Part shown: positions 36,601-41,464 of the stretch, piece after piece
How the letters are laid out: every line of letters starts with the position of its first letter
Numbering within the stretch: the first letter of the stretch is position 1
NCBI RefSeq assembly: GCF_923081025.1
Contig: NZ_CAKLPZ010000001.1
Span: 186,001-250,000, forward strand
Direction of reading: 5' to 3'
Length of the DNA stretch: 64,000 nt
From: Neolewinella maritima
GTDB taxonomy: Bacteria > Bacteroidota > Bacteroidia > Chitinophagales > Saprospiraceae
The notes under the pieces: model-generated
Database searches by the model: none
The model's input: only the letters and a program-made list of their open reading frames with translations
What the model was told of the DNA's origin: nothing
Made by a program: the position numbers and the translations under genes

Positions 36601-36670
36601 CCTGCTGAGCGAAAAGGGAGGGAGCAAACTGAAGAACACAAAACAACAAGACGGTGCAAAAGACCTTCAT
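33656..36670 (-). CDS. GH3 beta-N-acetylhexosaminidase fused to a serine beta-lactamase-like domain
   Basis: A 1004-residue exported protein (signal peptide 1-22, ending SLFAQQ). Residues about 35-390 are a NagZ-type GH3 domain: KHFPGHGDTDVDSH supplies the D225/H227 dyad and D301 in FTDGLEM is the nucleophile. A GH3 C-terminal domain follows to about 600. Residues about 620-990 form a class C beta-lactamase-like domain with SVTK (SxxK) and YSD in YRYSDLG. This NagZ-lactamase architecture is common in Bacteroidota and is thought to act in cell-wall recycling, cleaving GlcNAc from muropeptides and perhaps peptide cross-links. The start at 36670 (MKVFC) is preferred to an ATG at 36727 that adds 19 residues before the signal peptide. 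Confidence 0.92.
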   Translation of the reverse strand: MKVFCTVLLFCVLQFAPSLFAQQVYRGDLSQLTTTEQRWVDSVYTSMSEDERLGQLFMIRAHSDLGADHEASVERQIKEYHVGGLCFFQGTPEKQLQLTNRYQGMSELPMMVSMDAEWGLGMRLPDQTISYPKQLALGAIRNNQLIYDMGAEIARQMRRLGVNVSFSPVLDVNNNPNNPVIATRSFGEDRYNVTAKGYMYMKGLQDNGILASAKHFPGHGDTDVDSHLDLPVINHSRARLDSIELYPFRALIRYGIGSMMAAHLQIPALDPRPNRPSSLSKPIVTDLLRKELGFTGLIFTDGLEMKGVTKHYGDGEVEAEAIAAGSDILLLPEDIGASFKAVKRYLAEGKITQAGLEEKVRRVLLSKYRLGLDKASFPAEANLRADLNNARAVALKQELFEAAMTLVRDKQQLVPVQTPADGKLVSLQIGAAKTTPFAERLDDYGQLTHLIAGSTPTATERKQLLERIKPNDVVLASLYSDGSRFIEKVPMSSDLLGLLREVDAKAKLVLTVFGNPYSLAALDEFGTVLEAYTRDEVAQDAAAQALFGANRITGRLPVTASKKSAYNAGLETTANYRMGYGNPESVGIDGERLTSRIDALARDAMAKKATPGMVVLVARSGKIVFEKAYGRHTYSPRSRAVSVNDVYDLASVTKVAATTLCVMKLVDEGKIDLDKPLGHYLSELTGSNKEPLIIRDVLAHRAGLHSWIPFYRYTLGPGKHPKPSSQYYRTVQTGNFVVPVTDELFMNKVYVDSVWQRIYDSPLPNIGRYRYSDLGFYLLAKLVDRVSGLTVDEFAARNFYYPMGLESLRYNPLRSIARDRIPPTEIDNYFRMAAVQGHVHDMGAGMMGGVSGHAGLFGSAHDLAALFQMLLQEGSYGGKQYLSPATVKLFTTRYPGELRRGLGFDMKNLDENRSPNIAQDASARTFGHLGFTGTAVWADPEEELVYVFLSNRTFPSMENNKLGRMNTRLKGQAAAYDALAAPTVRKPGSAIGQNDATARLGKRP

Positions 36671-36810
36671 ACGACTGGGGGAGTAAGCGGGCAAAATAGG
36701 CAGGAAACCGAATGTGGTGGTAGCCATCCACAGACTAACGCGATTAATATACGTAGCGGGTATGAAAGCGAAGTTAAATATTTGGAATGCGGAGGCTACA
36801 GAAACAGGAA

Positions 36811-36841
36811 AACCGGGAAGCGACTCTTGCGCTTCCCGGTT
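36811..36841 (-). terminator. Rho-independent terminator of glyA
   Basis: Perfect 12-bp stem AACCGGGAAGCG/CGCTTCCCGGTT with a 7-base loop; on the minus strand it is followed by TTCCTGTTTC. It lies 32 bases after the glyA stop. Confidence 0.85.
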
Positions 36842-36872
36842 CCCAATGATTCGATCGTACTGGCTGAATGAC

Positions 36873-38159
36873 CTAGCTGACTAGCTCGCCCTCGTAGAGC
36901 GGAAAGCGTGCCATGAACTGGTGTACCTCCTGCCGGATGTTGCCGAGTAGCGCATCGTCTTCCGCATTGGAGATGACCTGGTCGATCCACGCTACGGTCT
37001 GCCGACAGTCTGCCTCCGTAAAACCGCGGGTAGTGATGGCCGCCGTGCCGATCCGGATACCACTGGTGACCATGGCCGACTTCTTGTCGAAGGGCACCAT
37101 ATTCTTGTTCAGGGTGATGTCCGCCTTACCCAGGGCTTCTTCCGCGTCACGGCCGGTGATCTCTTTATTGCTCAGGTCGATGAGCATGCTGTGGTTATCC
37201 GTGCCGCCGCTGATGATGTGGTAGCCGCGTTCGACCAGGGCTTCGGCCATAGCTTGGGCGTTGGCAATCACCTGCTTACCGTAGGCCTTCCAGTTTTCAT
37301 TCAAGCACTCCCCGAAGGCTACGGCCTTACCAGCAATGACGTGCTCCAGGGGGCCACCCTGCATGCCGGGGAACACCGCGCTATCGAGCAACCGGCTCAT
37401 CTTGATCATCGTACCCTTTTTGGTTGTCTTGCCGAAGGGGTTATCGAAGTCCTGGCCCATCATGATGATGCCGCCACGGGGGCCGCGTAGGGTCTTATGG
37501 GTGGTGCTGGTCACGATGTGGCAGTGGGGGAGGGGGTCGTTGAGCAGACCGGCAGCGATGAGTCCGGCGGGGTGCGCAATGTCGGCCAGTAGGATAGCAC
37601 CTACCTCGTCGGCGATGGCCCGGAAGCGGGCGTAATCCCAGTCGCGGCTGTAGGCGGATGCACCGCAGATGATCATCTTGGGTTCGACCTCGCGGGCCTT
37701 TTCGGCCACCTTGTCCATATCGATCAGTCCCGTAGCCTCCTCTACCCCGTAGAAGTTAGCCTTGAAGTGCTTACCGCTGAAGTTGGCTGGATGGCCGTGA
37801 CTCAAGTGACCGCCGTGGCTCAGGCTGAAGCCTAAGGTCTTGTCGCCGGGCTTCAAACAGGCCAGGAACACCGCCGCATTCGCCTGGGCACCGGAGTGCG
37901 GTTGCACGTTGGCGTAGGTGGCGCCGAACAGTTCACACAGTCGGTCGATGGCCAGCTGCTCTATTTCGTCTACGACCTCACAGCCCCCGTAGTAGCGCTT
38001 GCCGGGATAGCCCTCCGCGTATTTGTTGGTCAGGCAGCTACCTACAGCCTCCAGGACGGCGGCACTGGTGAAGTTTTCCGATGCGATCAGTTCGATGCCG
38101 TTGCGTTGGCGGTCGAGTTCACGGTCGATACGGTCGAAAACGGCGGAATCACGGCTCAT
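36873..38159 (-). CDS. glyA: Serine hydroxymethyltransferase
   Basis: A 428-residue PLP enzyme that converts serine and tetrahydrofolate to glycine and methylene-tetrahydrofolate. Visible signatures: [15 protein letters not shown] (written as [15 protein letters not shown] in the protein), [13 protein letters not shown], and the PLP-binding Lys in [15 protein letters not shown]. Length and order are standard. A TAACTTTA box at 38190-38183 (minus) may serve as promoter; a strong hairpin terminator follows the gene. It is flanked upstream by repeats, so it is likely monocistronic. Confidence 0.97.
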   Translation of the reverse strand: MSRDSAVFDRIDRELDRQRNGIELIASENFTSAAVLEAVGSCLTNKYAEGYPGKRYYGGCEVVDEIEQLAIDRLCELFGATYANVQPHSGAQANAAVFLACLKPGDKTLGFSLSHGGHLSHGHPANFSGKHFKANFYGVEEATGLIDMDKVAEKAREVEPKMIICGASAYSRDWDYARFRAIADEVGAILLADIAHPAGLIAAGLLNDPLPHCHIVTSTTHKTLRGPRGGIIMMGQDFDNPFGKTTKKGTMIKMSRLLDSAVFPGMQGGPLEHVIAGKAVAFGECLNENWKAYGKQVIANAQAMAEALVERGYHIISGGTDNHSMLIDLSNKEITGRDAEEALGKADITLNKNMVPFDKKSAMVTSGIRIGTAAITTRGFTEADCRQTVAWIDQVISNAEDDALLGNIRQEVHQFMARFPLYEGELVS

Positions 38160-38205
38160 GGGGGTGGGGATTTTGGGAGGGGTAAAGTTACGGCTTTGGT
38201 TTTAG

Positions 38206-38240
38206 GGTGTGGTGGTGTGGTGTGGTGTGGTGTGGGGTGG
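38206..38240 (+). repeat. GTGTGG/TGTGG low-complexity tract
   Basis: A run of GTGG and TGTGG units (strand-biased G/T) between glyA and the CACGGAG palindrome; likely slippage-prone. Confidence 0.8.
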
Positions 38241-38249
38241 TAGGTTAAA

Positions 38250-38352
38250 CACGGAGGTGCACGGAGGTTGGGCACGGAGTTGCACGGAGGTGGGGTAGTA
38301 CAGTGGGACGCTCCGTGTACCCTCCGTGCTTTCCCCTCCGTGAACCTCCGTG
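38250..38352. repeat. Long imperfect palindrome of CACGGAG and CTCCGTG words
   Basis: CACGGAG begins at 38250, 38260, 38273 and 38283; CTCCGTG begins at 38311, 38322, 38336 and 38346. Spacings mirror one another (10, 13, 10 against 11, 14, 10), giving two arms of about 40 bases around a 21-base centre. Confidence 0.85.
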
Positions 38353-38354
38353 TT

Positions 38355-38391
38355 TAAAAAAACGCCCACCCCAGAGAACCGGAGTGGGCGT
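38355..38391 (-). terminator. Rho-independent terminator of recA
   Basis: ACGCCCAC (38362-38369) and GTGGGCGT (38384-38391) pair around a 14-base loop; on the minus strand the stem is followed by TTTTTT. It lies 24 bases after the recA stop. Confidence 0.85.
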
Positions 38392-38414
38392 CACTAATCT
38401 ATACGAACTCAGCG

Positions 38415-39500
38415 CTAAGCATCGGCCTCAGCTACCTCAGCGTCGGCTTTCTTGCCCTTACCGTTGCGGTTGGCGCGGGCTTCTTCCTCGAGGCCCATGA
38501 GCTTGGCCTTGATCTTGGCTTCTACCTCGTCGGCTACTTCGGGGTTATCGAGCATGAACATCTTGGCGGCTTCGCGGCCCTGGGCGATCTTGGCGTCGTC
38601 GTAGCCGTACCAGGCACCGGACTTGGTGATGATGTCCTGGTCGACACCGAGGTCGACAATCTCGCCTACTTTGGAGATGCCCTCGCCGTACATGATATCG
38701 AACTCCGCGATCCGGAAGGGGGGAGCCAGCTTGTTCTTAGCTACTTTGACCTTGACGTGGTTGCCTACGACGTTGCCTTCCTTATCCTTGATGGCCGCGC
38801 CGGTACGCCGGATATCGATCCGCATCGAAGCGTAGAACTTCAGTGCGTTACCGCCCGTGGTGGTCTCGGGGTTGCCGAACATGACGCCGATCTTCTCGCG
38901 CAGCTGGTTGATGAAGATACAGCAGCAGCCGGTCTTGCCGATCGTGCCGGTCAGCTTACGCATGGCCTGCGACATCAGACGCGCCTGCAGACCCATCTTG
39001 CTGTCACCCATCTCGCCTTCGATCTCGGCCCGGGGTACGAGTGCGGCGACGGAGTCCACGACGATGATATCGACGGCACCCGAGCGGATGAGGTTTTCGG
39101 TGATCTCCAGCGCCTGCTCGCCGTTGTCGGGCTGCGAGATGAGGAGGTTGTCGGTATCTACTCCCAGGCTCTGGGCATAGAAGCGGTCAAAGGCGTGCTC
39201 CGCGTCCACGATAGCGGCGATACCGCCACGCTTCTGGCACTCGGCGATGGCGTGAATAGCCAGGGTGGTCTTACCCGAGCTTTCCGGGCCGTAGATCTCG
39301 ATGATCCGTCCCTTGGGGAAGCCACCGATGCCGAGGGCTACGTCGAGCCCGAGCGAGCCGGTGGGGATGGCCTCTACATTAGCGGCCTGTGATTCGCCGA
39401 GGCGCATGATGGTGCCCTTGCCGTAGGCCTTGTCCAGCCGATCGATCGTCATCTGGAGGGCCTTAAGCTTCGCGGCGGTGTCTTTGTGGTTATCTGCCAT
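38415..39500 (-). CDS. recA: Recombinase RecA
   Basis: A 361-residue protein with Walker [10 protein letters not shown], Walker [11 protein letters not shown], the L1/L2 DNA-binding loops ([35 protein letters not shown]) and a basic then Ala/Asp/Glu-rich C-terminal tail that modulates activity. It forms filaments on single-stranded DNA for recombination and SOS induction. A good promoter lies upstream (39541-39571) and a terminator follows, so it appears to be a single transcript. No LexA-like palindrome was recognised upstream. Confidence 0.98.
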   Translation of the reverse strand: MADNHKDTAAKLKALQMTIDRLDKAYGKGTIMRLGESQAANVEAIPTGSLGLDVALGIGGFPKGRIIEIYGPESSGKTTLAIHAIAECQKRGGIAAIVDAEHAFDRFYAQSLGVDTDNLLISQPDNGEQALEITENLIRSGAVDIIVVDSVAALVPRAEIEGEMGDSKMGLQARLMSQAMRKLTGTIGKTGCCCIFINQLREKIGVMFGNPETTTGGNALKFYASMRIDIRRTGAAIKDKEGNVVGNHVKVKVAKNKLAPPFRIAEFDIMYGEGISKVGEIVDLGVDQDIITKSGAWYGYDDAKIAQGREAAKMFMLDNPEVADEVEAKIKAKLMGLEEEARANRNGKGKKADAEVAEADA

Positions 39501-39540
39501 TATCCTGTTTGTTTAAAACTGCTTTTGTTTTGCGACGCTA

Positions 39541-39571
39541 CAAATATAAACACCTTGTTCCAACTGCACAA
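39541..39571 (-). promoter_or_regulatory. recA promoter, TTG-N20-TATATTTG
   Basis: TATATTTG (39548-39541, minus) matches TANNTTTG exactly, with TTG at 39571-39569, 20 bases upstream. It lies in a visibly AT-rich stretch, 41 bases before the start codon. Confidence 0.75.
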
Positions 39572-39670
39572 GCTTTTGCACGCTTTTGAGCGATAAAAAA
39601 TCCGCTTATTAGCGATAAATCACGTTTTATAACTCATATGATTACAAAAAATGTTTGAAAAGTAGCCCTT

Positions 39671-39689
39671 GCACCTGCGGTCCCGCCCC
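39671..39689 (+). repeat. Dispersed motif GCACCTGCGGTCCCGCCCC
   Basis: Intergenic copy between the recA upstream region and the MazG-like gene end. Confidence 0.6.
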
Positions 39690-39700
39690 GGTGATACATC

Positions 39701-40039
39701 TTACTGTAGCTTTGGATTATTCTGATGCCGCTCGGCGTCGCGGCCCGTTTTCTTGAGCAGGTTCTGCCGGAGGGCTTCGGTAAGGTTTACCCCGGTCTGA
39801 TTGGCCAGGCAGATCAGTACGAAGAGCACGTCGGCTAACTCGTCAGCAAGCTGGGCGGGAGCGGTAGCGGCGTCTTGGGGGTCCTTGAAGGACTGCTCGC
39901 CGTAAAGGCGTGCCATAAGTCGTGCTACCTCCCCCGTCTCCTCCATGAGAATGGCCGTATTGGTGAGTTCGCCGTAGTAGCGTACTCCTACGGTATTGAT
40001 CCACTCGTCTACGGTGGCCTGGGCCTGCTGCAGGGTCAC
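39701..40039 (-). CDS. MazG-like nucleotide pyrophosphohydrolase
   Basis: A 112-residue all-alpha protein with the MazG/dUTPase-like metal motifs: EETGEVARL (ExxE) and DELADVLFVL (ExxD). Such single-domain enzymes hydrolyse NTPs or dNTPs to the monophosphate and pyrophosphate, clearing damaged or excess nucleotides. It starts three bases after the stop of the GreA-like gene and is almost certainly cotranscribed with it. Substrate unknown. The C-terminus DAERHQNNPKLQ is typical of the Bacteroidota subgroup. Confidence 0.9.
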   Translation of the reverse strand: MTLQQAQATVDEWINTVGVRYYGELTNTAILMEETGEVARLMARLYGEQSFKDPQDAATAPAQLADELADVLFVLICLANQTGVNLTEALRQNLLKKTGRDAERHQNNPKLQ

Positions 40040-40042
40040 GCC

Positions 40043-40513
40043 CTAGTAGGAGTTCTTGAGGGTAAAGCTGGTGCCGTTCACCTCGACCTTATCGCCGTTG
40101 TGCTTACCGCGCAGGGCCAGGTAGAGGGGACTATCGGTGGAAATACCGCGGTACTTCTTGCCGTTCACCTCAAACTCGTCGCTGGCGGCGCCTACGAAAA
40201 AGGTACCCTGGTCGGTCTCGATGATGTCGCCAAGCTGGATCTCCTCGGTAGGCTCGATCTCACTCAGGTTGGCCAGTACCCGGATGTCGTGCTGCAGCGC
40301 CTCGACGACCGAAGCGCGGGCTTCGACGCGGTTGATGCTCTGGTCTACTTTGCCGTCCTCAAACATATTCTGGACGTTGTCATTGGTGGACTCCGCCTCG
40401 TTCATGTCGGCGTTCTGCATGGCCATCATGTTCTGGTATGAGTTCTCCTTGATGGCGAGTAGTTGGGCGGCTACGGCCTCCTTTTCGGTCTGTTGTGATT
40501 CGGTAAGTTGCAT
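40043..40513 (-). CDS. GreA/GreB C-terminal-domain protein
   Basis: A 156-residue protein. The first half (about 1-85) is helical, Met/Asn/Glu-rich and could form a coiled coil like that of GreA but does not show the acidic tip clearly. The second half (about 90-156) resembles the FKBP-like GreA/GreB C-terminal domain: LGDIIETDQGTFFVG, then ISTDSPLYLALRGKHNGDKV, the SPxxxALxGKxxGD signature. GreA factors rescue backtracked RNA polymerase. Whether this one has cleavage-stimulating activity is unclear. The ATG at 40513 is preferred to an upstream TTG (40585). Confidence 0.75.
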   Translation of the reverse strand: MQLTESQQTEKEAVAAQLLAIKENSYQNMMAMQNADMNEAESTNDNVQNMFEDGKVDQSINRVEARASVVEALQHDIRVLANLSEIEPTEEIQLGDIIETDQGTFFVGAASDEFEVNGKKYRGISTDSPLYLALRGKHNGDKVEVNGTSFTLKNSY

Positions 40514-40617
40514 GGGTACGTTTTTAGCCGCTTCAGTGCGGCGTGCTAAGTGCAACGGTAGGTTTGGGGCGCATGTTTGAGGCAAAAAAAATCCGTGAGT
40601 GCGAACTATGTCCTAAC

Positions 40618-40650
40618 TTGCGGATTCTATCACCGGCAGTTTTATCTTTG
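40618..40650 (+). promoter_or_regulatory. Promoter TTG-N22-TATCTTTG for the RNA gene
   Basis: TTG at 40618-40620 and TATCTTTG at 40643-40650 match the -33 and -7 elements of Bacteroidota promoters. Predicted transcription start near 40656. Confidence 0.65.
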
Positions 40651-40655
40651 CTGCC

Positions 40656-40888
40656 AACCAATCACCTGCTGCTTAGGGAAGAACCATTCGACATTCCGCT
40701 GAACTGACCATTCCGGCAACCCGGAACCGCGGCTCAGCGTAGTAGCGACTTCCTGCATGGCTTGACTATTATCGCGACTGGTGCCGACCCCCCTCGGTAC
40801 CTGGATTCGCAAAATCTAAGGTCATGTCTTTTGCTGGGTTTTTGGTTAATGTTCGGGCAAGCTGGTTCATTCCGGCTTGCCTTTTTTC
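40656..40888 (+). ncRNA. Probable structured small RNA of unknown family (6S RNA is a candidate)
   Basis: No open frame, but a promoter at one end and a terminator at the other. Stems seen: AACCAA (40656-40661) with TTGGTT (40842-40847) and CTTAG (40672-40676) with CTAAG (40816-40820) as closing helices; CGCTGA (40697-40702) with TCAGCG (40734-40739) enclosing TTCCGG (40711-40716) and CCGGAA (40721-40726) around loop CAAC; GGTGCCGA (40780-40787) with TCGGTACC (40794-40801) around a C6 loop. A closed rod of about 200 bases is compatible with 6S RNA, but I cannot confirm the family, and it lacks recognisable SRP, tmRNA or RNase P cores. Confidence 0.6.
40856..40887 (+). terminator. Rho-independent terminator of the RNA gene
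   Basis: GGCAAGCTGG (40856-40865) pairs with CCGGCTTGCC (40872-40881) with one G-U pair and loop TTCATT, followed by TTTTTT at 40882-40887. Confidence 0.85.
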
Positions 40889-40913
40889 TTGGCCGTAGGC
40901 CAAGAAAAAAGGC
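40879..40913. repeat. Perfect 16-bp inverted repeat with GTA loop
   Basis: GCCTTTTTTCTTGGCC (40879-40894), loop GTA, then its exact complement at 40898-40913. Its left arm includes the T-run of the RNA terminator, and it could itself act as a terminator in either direction. Confidence 0.85.
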
Positions 40914-41034
40914 AGACCTAGCTTCGCTAGGGTAGACCGCTGACGCGGAGTAGACGCGGTAGCTCTACCCGCTTTAGCGGTCTACACCCGAATGCGTCAG
41001 CGAGCGGTCTACCCCCGGCGCAGCCAGGTCTACC
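40911..41034. repeat. Mini-hairpin array B with GGTCTACC/GGTAGACC punctuation
   Basis: Words such as TAGCTTCGCTA, CCGCTGACGCGG and CCGCTTTAGCGG, each able to fold on itself, are separated by GTAGAC or GTCTACC. The array includes the stop codon of the HNH gene on the minus strand. Confidence 0.8.
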
Positions 41035-41347
41035 TTTGCTTAGCCACCCAGTCCACATGCCGCCGGATCCGCTCGTCCGCCAGTAGCAACTCCTTGGTGT
41101 AGTAGTTGCGCGCCAGCTCTTTTTCGTCCGGTATGATGCGGTGAATGCCCTTGTGACATTTGCGACAAATACTGATGCGCTGCTCCGTCATCTCCACCTT
41201 CGTAAACAGCTTCTGGAAGTACGTCTTCCGGTGCACGGCCCGCGGGATCAGGTGATGCTCCGTCAGCGGCTGCACCCGCCCACACAACTCGCACCCGCCC
41301 ACCGGGCCCCGCATCCGATCCGTATAGTTCTTTCCCTTACGTGCCAT
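41030..41347 (-). CDS. Small HNH-type protein (putative endonuclease)
   Basis: A 105-residue protein with two CxxC pairs (CELCGR; CRKCHK) and an HNH core: LTEHHLIPRAVHR, then CRKCHKGIHRI. The spacing fits a zinc-stabilised HNH/ICEA-like nuclease fold. Close relatives of this length are common in bacterial chromosomes as HNH endonuclease of unknown role; no methylase or other restriction gene is adjacent. Its stop codon TAG is part of the CTACC word of array B, and array C lies between its start and the polA stop, so the gene is framed by repeats. Start ATG 41347 is directly followed by basic residues (MARKGKNY). Confidence 0.8.
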   Translation of the reverse strand: MARKGKNYTDRMRGPVGGCELCGRVQPLTEHHLIPRAVHRKTYFQKLFTKVEMTEQRISICRKCHKGIHRIIPDEKELARNYYTKELLLADERIRRHVDWVAKQR

Positions 41348-41359
41348 ACTACTTACTGA

Positions 41360-41464
41360 CGAGCGCAGCGATCTACCCGCCGGCAGACGGTCTGACCCGC
41401 TTTAGCGGTCTAACGAGCCGAAGGCGATCTAACCCCCGAAGGGGTCTAACCAGGCCGCAGGCCC
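41360..41464. repeat. Mini-hairpin array C with TCTAACC punctuation
   Basis: Words GAGCGCAGCGA, CCGCTTTAGCGG, GAGCCGAAGGCGA, CCCCGAAGGGG and AGGCCGCAGGCCC are separated by TCTAC, TCTAAC or TCTAACC. It fills the space between the HNH start and the polA stop. Confidence 0.85.

Larger units (their letters stand above)
40514..41029. other. 516-bp region without protein genes, holding an RNA gene and hairpins
   Basis: From left to right: leader of the GreA-like gene (40514-40600, minus), a plus-strand promoter (40618-40650), a probable structured RNA (40656-40888), a perfect palindrome (40879-40913), and mini-hairpin array B (40911-41034). No convincing open frame was seen. Confidence 0.75.

Noticed and set aside
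41030-41347. HNH gene as part of a restriction-modification system or an IscB/Cas9-type RNA-guided nuclease
   Set aside because: No methyltransferase is adjacent and the protein is only 105 residues with no RuvC or bridge-helix region; the nearby RNA is on the other strand with its own terminator.
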